Counted from the stretch's first letter, positions 57,702-64,000 are shown. The stretch is 64,000 nt of DNA from Corynebacterium kalinowskii (GCF_009734385.1 NZ_CP046452.1:2294001-2358000); one strand, 5' to 3'. Numbers and translations: made by a program. The notes: generated from the sequence alone by a model not told the origin.

Positions 57702-57727
57702 TCCTGTTTGCTTTTCGACGCCCTACG
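57702..57727 (-). repeat. Start-associated leader repeat, copy 3
   Basis: On the minus strand: TAGGGCGTCGA, AAAGCAAACAGGAA, then the start at 57690. Same layout as the copies at 58191 and 58421, with two to four changes. Directly before it in frame lies a remnant ending APDTAA-stop, similar to the APGTAA-stop of the gene at 58441. Confidence 0.72.
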
Positions 57728-57755
57728 CCGCGGTATCCGGCGCATAGCTCTTGGT

Positions 57756-57802
57756 GTTGTGCTTCACTTCTTCTAGGGACACTTCCCTGGAAAGTGAGGT
57801 GA
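57756..57802 (+). repeat. Hairpin-leader repeat, copy 2
   Basis: 43 of 47 bp match copy 1 at 56751. The stem is TTCTAGGGA/TCCCTGGAA with loop CACT. It is followed by GAGGTGAGTTAG and a TTG start at 57808. Confidence 0.75.
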
Positions 57803-57807
57803 GTTAG

Positions 57808-58029
57808 TTGGATATCAAGCTGTATTACTGCGGTGAGACGTTTGTGCTCCGAGAGAGCACTCGGAACACGGATGTCATCGACCAGCTCCGCCGGGGTAGT
57901 TTTCCTGGTCTGGTTACTTTGGATTTGCTCAAGACGGAATTGATCGTGAATTTGTCCGAGAATGTTGAGTTCTGCGTCCGTGGCGATAAGTTCCATGACC
58001 CGAAACCACCTAGGGCTGTTTTTGTTTAA
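57808..58029 (+). CDS. Plus-strand mini-gene 2 within the early operon
   Basis: 73 residues from TTG 57808 at 6 nt from GAGGTG. LDIKLYYCGETFVLRESTRN, LVTLDLLKTELIVNLSENVE is strand-rich and protein-like. The stop overlaps the stop of the convergent gene at 58026. Unrelated in sequence to mini-gene 1 although the leaders match. Function unknown. Confidence 0.62.
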   Translation: MDIKLYYCGETFVLRESTRNTDVIDQLRRGSFPGLVTLDLLKTELIVNLSENVEFCVRGDKFHDPKPPRAVFV

Positions 58030-58178
58030 GGCCCTGGAGCAATCAAGGTGTTCATCGCATGTGTGACTGGCTTGACAAGCTCTTGCGCGATGAACAATTT
58101 CGGCTTTTCGTCGGCGATGTGGATAGTTACGCCATTCTCATCGCCGTCGATAACCACGTTTTCAATCTGAATTCGCAT
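58026..58178 (-). CDS. Tiny early phage protein (50 aa)
   Basis: MRIQIENVVIDGDENGVTIH, then IADEKPKLFIAQELVKPVTH, ending MNTLIAPGP. A strong GGAAGGAGAAGGGAA leader precedes ATG 58178. Convergent with mini-gene 2, overlapping by a few bases. Function unknown. Confidence 0.7.
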   Translation of the reverse strand: MRIQIENVVIDGDENGVTIHIADEKPKLFIAQELVKPVTHAMNTLIAPGP

Positions 58179-58190
58179 TTCCCTTCTCCT

Positions 58191-58216
58191 TCCTGTTTGC
58201 CTGTCGACGCCCTAGG
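58191..58216 (-). repeat. Start-associated leader repeat, copy 2
   Basis: On the minus strand CCTAGGGCGTCGACAG, GCAAACAGGA. The TAG is the stop of the upstream gene (58212) and the AGGAAGGAG is the ribosome site of the gene at 58178. Confidence 0.75.
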
Positions 58217-58409
58217 CCGCCGGTTCGAGCAGAGCGGCGAAGTAGCCTTCTCGCTTTGCGATCAGCGCCTGGCGCTGAGCGACAAGCTGATCGATCCACG
58301 CGAGATCGCGGTTCTCCTCGGCGAGCAGTCGGCAAATCTCGTCGGCTAAGCCGTCGATCTCTAGAGCCAGCCGGTCGAGATCAAGATCGGTGTCTACTTC
58401 GTTCGCCAT
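58212..58409 (-). CDS. Small early phage protein, coiled coil
   Basis: 65 residues, acidic. LDRLALEIDGLADEICRLLA, then DLAWIDQLVAQRQALIAKRE forms a likely helical hairpin. Preceded and followed by copies of the leader repeat. Function unknown. Confidence 0.72.
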   Translation of the reverse strand: MANEVDTDLDLDRLALEIDGLADEICRLLAEENRDLAWIDQLVAQRQALIAKREGYFAALLEPAA

Positions 58410-58420
58410 GGTGTTTTCCT

Positions 58421-58446
58421 TCCTGTTTGCTTGTCGACGCCTAGGC
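58421..58446 (-). repeat. Start-associated leader repeat, copy 1
   Basis: On the minus strand GCCTAGGCGTCGACAA, GCAAACAGGA. It spans the stop of the Cro-like gene and the ribosome site of the gene at 58409. Confidence 0.75.
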
Positions 58447-58689
58447 GGCAGTGCCCGGCGCGGTTGTGGTTCGTTTCAGTAGCTGGACGATTCCCACTCC
58501 GAGAAACTCAGACACTGCTCCGAGTTCGTCGATGGTGAACGGGCGTTGTCCCTTTACACTTCGCCGCATTGTCGAAACTGGGATTCCGACATAATCGGCA
58601 ACCTGGTTGATGGTCTTTTCCTGCCTGGCAAGTTCAGCTCTCACCTCAACCGCCACTGCCTCCGATCTGGACTTTAGTTCATTTGGCAT
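58441..58689 (-). CDS. Cro-like XRE regulator of the early operon
   Basis: 82 residues from ATG 58689. HTH at about 20-65: TINQVADYVGIPVSTMRRSV, then GQRPFTIDELGAVSEFLGVG. No ribosome site is seen, but the promoter -10 (TACTTT, 58701-58696) ends 6 nt before this ATG, so the mRNA is probably leaderless. First gene of the leftward early operon, divergent from the repressor. Confidence 0.8.
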   Translation of the reverse strand: MPNELKSRSEAVAVEVRAELARQEKTINQVADYVGIPVSTMRRSVKGQRPFTIDELGAVSEFLGVGIVQLLKRTTTAPGTAA

Positions 58690-58733
58690 ATTTTCAAAGT
58701 AGTTCATTTGAACTATTTCGTCAAGTTCAATTG
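58676..58733. promoter_or_regulatory. Three operator-like repeats AGTTCA(t/a)TTG
   Basis: Copies at 58676-58685, 58701-58710 and 58724-58733, spaced 25 and 23 bp. The middle one is part of AGTTCA-TT-TGAACT, with perfect 6-bp arms. The sites cover the -10 to -35 spacer of the leftward promoter and reach the -35 of the rightward one, as expected for repressor and Cro binding. Confidence 0.7.
58696..58724 (-). promoter_or_regulatory. Leftward early promoter
   Basis: -35 TTGACG (58724-58719), 17-bp spacer, -10 TACTTT (58701-58696). The middle operator lies inside the spacer. Predicted start of transcription is at or next to ATG 58689. Confidence 0.65.
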
Positions 58734-58759
58734 CACTTTTTTAGCCACTGGGGAATAAT
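58731..58759 (+). promoter_or_regulatory. Rightward repressor promoter
   Basis: -35 TTGCAC (58731-58736), 17-bp spacer, -10 AATAAT (58754-58759). Seven bases later is the ATG at 58767, so the repressor message is probably leaderless. The third operator overlaps the -35. Confidence 0.68.
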
Positions 58760-58766
58760 TGCCTGC

Positions 58767-59219
58767 ATGAGCACTAAAAAACGAGTGTCTGTAGACGCGC
58801 TCGGAAAGGCGGTTGCACGCCAGCTAAATGCGCGGAAAGCGCATCAGGGCCTGACGCAGGCCCAAATTGAAAGCGCTACTGGAATTTCTCAAAGCCAGCT
58901 TTCCAAGCAACTACGCGGTTTCCGGGCCATAACAATCGACGAGTTCGAATCAATTTGTTCCGTCTTGAATATCTCGATGTTCGACGTTTTGGACGCCGCA
59001 GAACGCGAAATTAAACCCAATAGGAAAGCGGAGGAGTCCGTCGAAAAGCACCAGAACGATCTTGATGCCCGGCGCGCTCAGCGTGCGGTGGTGGCTGATG
59101 TGCCGGCGGCTGAGGTGCGTGAGTTGTCGGATGATGAGATCGTCGCTCGGATTAATTCGGGCGAGTTTAAGGTTGCCGCGCAGAAGCGGACTGAGCCGAT
59201 TGAAGAGAGCTGGAGCTAG
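58767..59219 (+). CDS. XRE-family prophage repressor
   Basis: 150 residues from ATG 58767. HTH at about 25-70 (GLTQAQIESATGISQSQLSK, then GFRAITIDEFESICSVLNIS). A charged linker follows and a small C-terminal module (ELSDDEIVARINSGEFKVAA). No LexA-like protease domain, so induction may go through the ImmA protein encoded two genes later. Confidence 0.85.
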   Translation: MSTKKRVSVDALGKAVARQLNARKAHQGLTQAQIESATGISQSQLSKQLRGFRAITIDEFESICSVLNISMFDVLDAAEREIKPNRKAEESVEKHQNDLDARRAQRAVVADVPAAEVRELSDDEIVARINSGEFKVAAQKRTEPIEESWS

Positions 59220-59227
59220 GGGCTGAA

Positions 59228-60298
59228 ATGAAGGATCCAGAGATTCACCATGACTCGCTAGGCGAGTTCGTCATTTACAACACCGATGATGGCCGCGCAG
59301 AAGTGCAACTGCGCCTGATTGATGGCACTGTGTGGATGACGCAGAGGCAAATGGCTGAGCTGTTTGACGTCACCAGGGCAAGCATTAGCGCTCATTTGAT
59401 CAATATTTACGAAGAAGGTGACTTGACCAGGGATCGAACTGTCAAGAATTTCTTGACAGTTCGATCTGAAGGCGATCGAGATATCCGGCGCCAAATGGAT
59501 CACTATGATCTCGATGCGATCATGGCCGTTGGTTTCCGAGTCCGCGGGCCACGTGGTGGGCAATTCCGGAGATGGGCTACTGAAGTTCTGAAGGAATACC
59601 TCATCAAGGGTTTCGTGCTCAATGATGAAAAATTGAAGGACCCTCGTGGAGTTGACTACTTTGATGAGCTTCTCGAGCGGATTCGGGATATCCGTTCGAG
59701 TGAGGCTCGCTTGTATCTTGAGCTGCGGAGAATTGTCTCGCTGGCGGATGACTATGACAAGGACTCCCCTCGCACTCAGGGAATCTACGCGTCGATTCAG
59801 GACAAGCTGCACTATGCGATCACAGGTTTAACGGCCAGCGAAATTATCGCGACGCGCAGTGACGCAGCGGCTGACAATCTGGGCCTTACGAGCTGGAAGG
59901 GAAAGAAGGTCACGAAGCGCGATGTCACCGTGGCCAAAAATTATCTCACCAATAAGGAGCTCAGGCATCTTAATCTCTTGGTCAGCCAGTTCCTTGACTA
60001 CGCCCAACTCCAGGCAGAGAGCCGGAAGATTATTCACATGCGCGACTGGCTGGCGAAGACTGATCGGTTCATCGAATTCAACGAACGCGAACCGCTCAAG
60101 GATCATGGCCGGATTACGCGAGCTGCAGCCAATGAGCTTGCCCAGCAGCGCTACGACCTTTTCAAGGCTCGGCGCAAACAAGACGAAGATGCCGAGCTGG
60201 AAGCCGAGTTCATCGCCTCTTTCGCAGAACTAGACAGGCGGCTACTACAAGACCGAAAGCGCCTGCAGCCTCGCAATCTTGCCAAGGAGCAGGGCTAA
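59228..60298 (+). CDS. RhuM-family protein
   Basis: 356 residues, 8 bp after the repressor stop. The N-terminal half is the RhuM core: VWMTQRQMAELFDVTRASIS, RTVKNFLTVRSEGDRDIRRQ, YDLDAIMAVGFRVRGPRG and FRRWATEVLKEYLIKGFVL. The C-terminal half has a helical region (TKRDVTVAKNYLTNKELRHL, LDYAQLQAESRKIIHMRDW). RhuM is linked to virulence and to mobile elements, but its activity is unknown. The coding DNA holds a 35-bp palindrome (59432-59466). Confidence 0.9.
   Translation: MKDPEIHHDSLGEFVIYNTDDGRAEVQLRLIDGTVWMTQRQMAELFDVTRASISAHLINIYEEGDLTRDRTVKNFLTVRSEGDRDIRRQMDHYDLDAIMAVGFRVRGPRGGQFRRWATEVLKEYLIKGFVLNDEKLKDPRGVDYFDELLERIRDIRSSEARLYLELRRIVSLADDYDKDSPRTQGIYASIQDKLHYAITGLTASEIIATRSDAAADNLGLTSWKGKKVTKRDVTVAKNYLTNKELRHLNLLVSQFLDYAQLQAESRKIIHMRDWLAKTDRFIEFNEREPLKDHGRITRAAANELAQQRYDLFKARRKQDEDAELEAEFIASFAELDRRLLQDRKRLQPRNLAKEQG
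59432..59466. repeat. Perfect palindrome with 17-bp arms inside rhuM
   Basis: GATCGAACTGTCAAGAA, one T, then TTCTTGACAGTTCGATC. It encodes DRTVKNFLTVR, a conserved part of RhuM. It could be a binding site for a regulator or an RNA hairpin that limits downstream expression. Confidence 0.85.
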
Positions 60299-60300
60299 TC

Positions 60301-60714
60301 ATGTCTGTGGTTGAGAACCGCTTGGAAGCTCGTCTTGACGAGCTAGGCGTGTCGCTCGTGGAGCGGTCGGATCTGCGGGTGGATTTGAATGCGTGCTACC
60401 ACGATGAGACGCGCTCGATCGTGGTGCGGTGGGGTTTGGATCCGGTGACGCGTCGGTGTGCGATCGCGCATGAGTTAGGGCATGCGGAGTTCGGCCATGA
60501 TTGCTCGTCGCCGCGGGCGGAGCGGGACGCTGATGAGTACGCGGCCCGTCTGCTTATTGACTACTCGGATGTTGAGCGGATCGCTTACGAGTCCGGATGG
60601 TCGCCACCGGAGATCTGCGCGGAGCTCGGTGTCACACCAGCGTTGTTCGACGTATGGAGCCGGCTATATGCGGCCGGGAAAATCGACGTCAACGACTGGT
60701 GTCGGATCTACTAA
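60301..60714 (+). CDS. ImmA/IrrE-type metallopeptidase
   Basis: 137 residues, 2 bp after rhuM. The zinc motif is IAHELGHAEFGHD (His57, Glu58, His61), with a third ligand in the SPRAERDADEYAARLLI helix. Family members cleave or inactivate phage or ICE repressors. It probably controls the XRE repressor at 58767. Confidence 0.9.
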   Translation: MSVVENRLEARLDELGVSLVERSDLRVDLNACYHDETRSIVVRWGLDPVTRRCAIAHELGHAEFGHDCSSPRAERDADEYAARLLIDYSDVERIAYESGWSPPEICAELGVTPALFDVWSRLYAAGKIDVNDWCRIY

Positions 60715-60735
60715 CAACTAAAAGAAAGAAAGCAC

Positions 60736-61302
60736 ATGAAAAAGGTTCTATTCGCCATCTCTGCCGCGGCGCTTTTGACGGCGTGCGGTTCAAGCAACGA
60801 TGCCCCAGCACCGGCAACCGTGACAGTTACTGCGCCGGCGCCGTCGACAAGCACACCAACACCTACCCCAACCTCAAGTACTCCGACGCCGACTAGTGAA
60901 GCACTGCCTCAAGGTGCAACGGCTGGGTTTGAAGGATCCCAAGACGTTGTTGACTCTGGTGTTCCGATCGCAGCTAATGGCAAAGGCATCAAGAAGTGCA
61001 ACGAAGCTATTCCAGGCCTGACGATGTTCACGGATGACACAATCGGCTACTCGGCATACTGCGAGAACTTGTATCCAGAAGTTCCGGAACCTCCCGTGGA
61101 GACTCAACCTACAACCGAGATGAGAGATCTCAGCAAGATCCCTGTCGCTGACGGTGGTACGTGTCCTGCTGCAATCTGCGGTTACGGGCACGATGCTAAC
61201 GGCAAGCCAAACCCATCATCTGGCGAAATCCAGAAGTGGTGGATGGACTGCATCGCGACTCACAGCGACGCCTACTGCCGCGCAAATGACCCATACCGCT
61301 AG
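60736..61302 (+). CDS. Prophage lipoprotein
   Basis: 188 residues. Lipoprotein signal MKKVLFAISAAALLTAC with a perfect LTAC lipobox (Cys17), a Thr/Pro-rich linker (TPTPTPTSSTPTPTS) and a ~110-residue C-terminal domain with several cysteines (TCPAAICGYGHDANGKPNPS). It is in the lysogeny block, so it is probably made in the lysogen and sits on the outside. Superinfection exclusion is one possibility. Confidence 0.85.
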   Translation: MKKVLFAISAAALLTACGSSNDAPAPATVTVTAPAPSTSTPTPTPTSSTPTPTSEALPQGATAGFEGSQDVVDSGVPIAANGKGIKKCNEAIPGLTMFTDDTIGYSAYCENLYPEVPEPPVETQPTTEMRDLSKIPVADGGTCPAAICGYGHDANGKPNPSSGEIQKWWMDCIATHSDAYCRANDPYR

Positions 61303-61320
61303 GAACTTAGGAGCCACGCA

Positions 61321-61683
61321 ATGACCGAGGACCGCTTCCGATGGTTCACCGAAGCGACTGCCGGAGACAGCCTCTCCGCAGTTGCCGAACGTTGTGGTCT
61401 CGATCGTGAAATGCTGCGATTGGAGTTTGTTGAAGACCGGGTCACTGCTGAGACTGTGATCGCAATCGCCAAAGAGTACAAAAATCGAACCACGATAGGG
61501 CTTGTCTTGTGCGGTCTCATCCCAAAGAGTGATGTCACCACCCCACTCTCGCGTGAGGAGCTGATTTCACTTGCCACGCTGGATGAAATCCTTGGGGAAT
61601 TCACTCGAAGAGTCAAAAAGAACCCAGAACTAGCAAAAGAGTTGGTGCTCGAAATCGCCCGTTTGAGAGCCGAGAAGAACTAA
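61321..61683 (+). CDS. HTH-like lysogeny protein
   Basis: 120 residues, 18 bp after the lipoprotein gene. SLSAVAERCGLDREMLRLEF, then ETVIAIAKEYKNRTTIGLVL is HTH-like and continues to a helical tail (LATLDEILGEFTRRVKKNPE). Small HTH proteins beside the integrase often act as immunity regulators in actinophages. Inferred only. Confidence 0.7.
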   Translation: MTEDRFRWFTEATAGDSLSAVAERCGLDREMLRLEFVEDRVTAETVIAIAKEYKNRTTIGLVLCGLIPKSDVTTPLSREELISLATLDEILGEFTRRVKKNPELAKELVLEIARLRAEKN

Positions 61684-61692
61684 ACGAAAACA

Positions 61693-61733
61693 GCCCTCCA
61701 CCTGTCAGCCGCCAAGCAAGTCAGGTGAAGGGC
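61693..61733 (+). terminator. Hairpin between HTH gene and integrase
   Basis: GCCCTCCACCTG and CAGGTGAAGGGC pair with one mismatch across a 17-nt loop. No T-run follows, so it may be an attenuator before int. Confidence 0.55.
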
Positions 61734-61780
61734 ATTGCCCAGCCCTTTCTAAAGAACTAAGCAAGAAAGAAGTCTATCCC

Positions 61781-63016
61781 ATGGCACACGTACGTGACCT
61801 TTGGACAAAACCCAACCCGGATAAAGCCGCGCGGAAGAAGCGGATCCCTAACGCGCGGTGGGGCGTCGGTAAGCGGTGGCAGGTTCGCTGGGAGGAAAAC
61901 GGTGAGCCTGTCTCACAGGTCTTCGAGTATGAGGATGCTGCGATTGATTTCTGTGCTCGTGTGGAGGTCGGGCAGGCGGACGGTACGTGGATCACGAAGG
62001 CTAAGGCGGAGCTGACGCTGGAGGATATTTGGGAGCCGTGGTTGGCGACGAAGTCCAAGGCGTCAGCAAAGACCCGTAACGACTACGTGTCCCTGTGGAA
62101 CGTGCATATTCAGCCGGTGTGGGGCGCAATGCGGTGCGGGGATATCCACAGGCCGGCAGTGACCGCGTGGCTACCCACCCTGACCACCATGAAAGGTGTG
62201 AAGGACGGGGACCCGCCGCGCCCGTTGGGTTCCTCGCAGGTGCGCAAAGCTGGGCAAATGATGAAGAGCCTGCTCGACATGGCCGACGAACTCGGGGCGA
62301 TCAACAAAAACCCTTTGAAAAGCGGCGACGTCCCACGGCAGGCGAAGGCGGAGCGCCGCTACCTGAAGGTCTGGGAAATCGACGCCATCCTCAAGGCCGC
62401 ACCCACCGACGCCGCGCGACTGCTGCTTAGGGTGCTGCTCATGACCGGCCTGCGCCCAGGCGAAGCAAAGGGACTCAAGGTGCGAGACCTCGACGTACAG
62501 CGCGGGCGCCTAGCGATCCGCCGTGACGTTGACGATCTCGGTCGCGTCGGCGACGTCAAAACCTACAAACACCGCGACGTCCCCATCGGAGGCCAAGTCC
62601 TAGAGCTACTGGCCACGGCCGCCAACGGACGCGACGATGACGCCTGGCTCGTACCCGACGAACACGGCGCCGTATGGACCACCGCACGCTGGCGCACCAT
62701 CTGGGCAACAATCCTGATCCACACCGGTATCGGTGATCTCGACACCTACGAGCTCCGCCACACTGCCGCTAGTTTGGCGATCGCTGCCGGCGCTGACGTC
62801 AAGACCGTGCAGCTAATGCTCGGGCACAGCAGCGCCACAACGACACTCGACGTGTACGGCCACCTCTGGGAAGAAGGACTCGACTCGCTCCCCGGCGCGA
62901 TGGACGCTCTCATGGAGCGGGAGCGTGAGCGCCTGGCGGCCGAGGCAGAGTCACGTGAAATGTCGGAGGCAGAGCGGCGACGGGCGCGGTTCAAGGTTGT
63001 TAGCAGCGCCAACTAA
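61781..63016 (+). CDS. int: Tyrosine-type phage integrase
   Basis: 411 residues. N-terminal arm-binding region (RWGVGKRWQVRWEENGEPVS), core-binding helices near 80-170, and the catalytic domain: Arg225 in TGLRPGEAKGL, Lys near 260 (VKTYKHRDVPI), Y-E-L-R-H-T at 323-328 with Arg326, His349 in LGHSSATTTLDVYG and nucleophile Tyr359. The first residue of the H-x-x-R box is Tyr, a common variant. It should recombine attP with the tRNA-Arg 3' end. Confidence 0.96.
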   Translation: MAHVRDLWTKPNPDKAARKKRIPNARWGVGKRWQVRWEENGEPVSQVFEYEDAAIDFCARVEVGQADGTWITKAKAELTLEDIWEPWLATKSKASAKTRNDYVSLWNVHIQPVWGAMRCGDIHRPAVTAWLPTLTTMKGVKDGDPPRPLGSSQVRKAGQMMKSLLDMADELGAINKNPLKSGDVPRQAKAERRYLKVWEIDAILKAAPTDAARLLLRVLLMTGLRPGEAKGLKVRDLDVQRGRLAIRRDVDDLGRVGDVKTYKHRDVPIGGQVLELLATAANGRDDDAWLVPDEHGAVWTTARWRTIWATILIHTGIGDLDTYELRHTAASLAIAAGADVKTVQLMLGHSSATTTLDVYGHLWEEGLDSLPGAMDALMERERERLAAEAESREMSEAERRRARFKVVSSAN

Positions 63017-63345
63017 GATTGCGGAACGCTGTACCGCTCTGCATCTTGATAGAAAGCCTCGTCGTTGATTGTAATTGCGAGGTGAACTCCGCTTGCCGGA
63101 TCGTCCTTTTCCAGGACCGCGAAATCGATTGCGCGGGTTGCTGAATTCGAGCTGTTTAGATCTCGAATACTCCAGTTCTGTACTCGGCTCGTAAGTACTG
63201 AGCCTGGCCACAGTGATGCAACTTGGGAACTAGCCCACGCCCATGCTTCTCGTCGTGATGAAAAGCCAGTTTTCCAGGCATAGGTCCTATACCGATCGTT
63301 TGGTAGCTGTTGAACGTAATCTTCAAGTAGCGCGATAAATGTCAT
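63013..63345 (-). CDS. Unknown protein beyond the integrase
   Basis: 110 residues from ATG 63345, converging with int (4-bp overlap). MTFIALLEDYVQQLPNDRYR, REAWAWASSQVASLWPGSVL and IDFAVLEKDDPASGVHLAIT. No family recognised. AT content is higher than in the structural genes. Probably accessory cargo of the prophage, since no right attachment site has been passed. Confidence 0.65.
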   Translation of the reverse strand: MTFIALLEDYVQQLPNDRYRTYAWKTGFSSRREAWAWASSQVASLWPGSVLTSRVQNWSIRDLNSSNSATRAIDFAVLEKDDPASGVHLAITINDEAFYQDAERYSVPQS

Positions 63346-63404
63346 GCTTCCAGTATGTGGGGCCCGATGGGAGCGAGGCAATAGCAAAGTGCCAACTTTT
63401 TGGA

Positions 63405-63434
63405 GCTACTGCTCCGAATACACGGAGCAGTAGC
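63405..63434. repeat. Perfect inverted repeat with 12-bp arms
   Basis: GCTACTGCTCCG, loop AATACA, CGGAGCAGTAGC. It lies 60 bp upstream of the gene at 63345 and ~390 bp after int. No T-run on either side in the right place for a terminator. Candidate operator or integrase-related site. Confidence 0.8.
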
Positions 63435-63531
63435 GTCGGGGTTGTACCCCTAGTATTCCTGGTTGGGCCGGTCGGCAGAAGCAGTCCCTCGGAGATGAGT
63501 GTAGGCAAAATGCGCGGACTCAACCAATGAG

Positions 63532-64000
63532 CTAAACGGTCGCTTTTCGCAATTCCTTGATATGAGAATTCATGTCTTTTCTGAGCTTTGATATCTCAGC
63601 TGGATCTTTGAGCTTATCCTGACGTCTTACCCCGTGAACCTTTTCACGCAACCAATTGATGCAGTTGCTCGTCTGCTCCGCAATTTCCTCCGAAGTTTCG
63701 GCATCCAACTCACTGCACCATGTCTCTATGAATTCTGTTTCATTTAGAAAGGAATTCACGGGTAGGTGAAACTTCTCGATCGGAACATACACCCTGGTCG
63801 AATAGTTCACCCATCGTTGCAGCAATATGTTTATCCCTGTTGGAGAAAGAATTGCAGTTCGGTCTTGCAAGGATGCTGTCGGGACTATATGCAGATCGTC
63901 AAAATGTACGATCCAATCCTCTCCGGTATCCAGTTCCTGCGCTAGATCAGGCAGGCACATCTTGGCGAAATTTCCCTCCCAATCACGTTGTTTCTTCCAT
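63532..64000 (-). CDS. Unknown protein, 5' end outside the window
   Basis: The frame is open to the right edge (first visible residues WKKQRDWEGNFAKMCLPDLA), so the start lies beyond 64,000. Visible parts: VHFDDLHIVPTASLQDRTAI, then NYSTRVYVPIEKFHLPVNSF, and a charged helical end (DPAEISKLRKDMNSHIKELR). No family recognised. Likely accessory prophage cargo or flanking host gene. Confidence 0.65.
   Translation of the reverse strand, partial: WKKQRDWEGNFAKMCLPDLAQELDTGEDWIVHFDDLHIVPTASLQDRTAILSPTGINILLQRWVNYSTRVYVPIEKFHLPVNSFLNETEFIETWCSELDAETSEEIAEQTSNCINWLREKVHGVRRQDKLKDPAEISKLRKDMNSHIKELRKATV

Larger units (their letters stand above)
22610..64000. mobile_element. Siphovirus-type prophage, right end beyond the window
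   Basis: The segment has the full order of a temperate tailed phage in prophage form. From the left attachment site it runs TAC operon, lysis, tail, head, terminase, replication and early genes, immunity switch, then integrase. Late and early genes read leftward and the lysogeny block reads rightward. At least 41 kb. All essential structural genes look intact, so it may be inducible. Confidence 0.93.

Noticed and set aside
57756..57806. Minus-strand peptide encoded by the hairpin-leader repeat (SLSREVSLEEVKHN)
   Set aside because: Both copies can be read this way, but one lacks a start codon after an in-frame stop; the leader reading for the plus-strand genes explains the ribosome site and hairpin better.
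63509..63543. tRNA-like D-arm on the minus strand (TAGCTCATTGGTTGAGT)
   Set aside because: Neither an acceptor partner, an anticodon stem nor a T-arm can be paired, so it is not a tRNA and cannot serve as the right attachment site.
63017..64000. Search for the right attachment site
   Set aside because: The 49-bp tRNA-Arg core does not occur here; the junction must lie further right.
1..64000. CRISPR arrays, cas genes and insertion sequences
   Set aside because: No regular short repeats with spacers, no Cas motifs and no transposase genes were found.

Overview
The window is a piece of an actinobacterial chromosome, almost certainly Corynebacterium. The left part has the corynebacterial order aspT, dnaX, ybaB and recR with a short SRP RNA beside them, plus an MmpL-type transporter, GTG and TTG starts and moderately high GC. 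Positions 1 to about 22,600 are host chromosome. From about 22,610 to the right edge lies one large siphovirus-type prophage whose right end is not reached.

Host part. 1-1133 is the 5' part of a gene for an exported protein. recR, ybaB and dnaX follow on the minus strand. Next is a three-gene SipW-type secretion operon (4516-6830), then a SUFU-domain gene, aspT, the SRP RNA and tRNA-Ser(GGA). Between this tRNA and tgt sits a lineage-specific cluster of small paralogous membrane proteins of PH-like type (9107-14479). A tandem segmental duplication there is marked by one intact and one decayed copy of the same GNAT acetyltransferase gene. tgt, a 3-methyladenine glycosylase, an MmpL protein, tRNA-Ser(CGA), a CsbD protein, tadA with its partner, tyrA and tRNA-Arg(ACG) complete the host section. 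A DUF222/HNH endonuclease gene lies between tRNA-Arg and a 49-bp copy of the tRNA 3' half that marks the left prophage junction.

Prophage. Late genes read leftward (minus strand): terminase, portal, a MuF head protein with a nuclease-like C-terminus and a putative immunity gene, scaffold, capsid, head-tail joining proteins, tail tube, frameshifted tail chaperones, tape measure, tail tip, endolysin, holin and two membrane proteins. Beyond lysis, next to the left attachment site, is a three-gene operon that looks like a toxin-antitoxin-SecB chaperone (TAC) system. Early genes (about 49.3-58.7 kb) also read leftward. They include a replication-type HNH protein with iteron-like repeats inside its gene, a WhiB-like regulator, a clamp-like protein, a NrdH-like redoxin, an antirepressor and many tiny proteins. 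The switch at 58.7 kb has two divergent promoters, three operator-like repeats and apparently leaderless transcripts. Rightward from it run repressor, RhuM, ImmA, a lipoprotein, a second HTH-like protein and a tyrosine integrase. Two unrecognised minus-strand genes follow, the last cut by the window edge.

The best candidates for new biology are the TAC operon at the attachment site, the MuF-nuclease/immunity pair, tRNA-like folds in two prophage leaders, two families of repeated leader sequences in the early region, and the duplicated PH-like cluster. All family assignments are from reading motifs; no database search was run.
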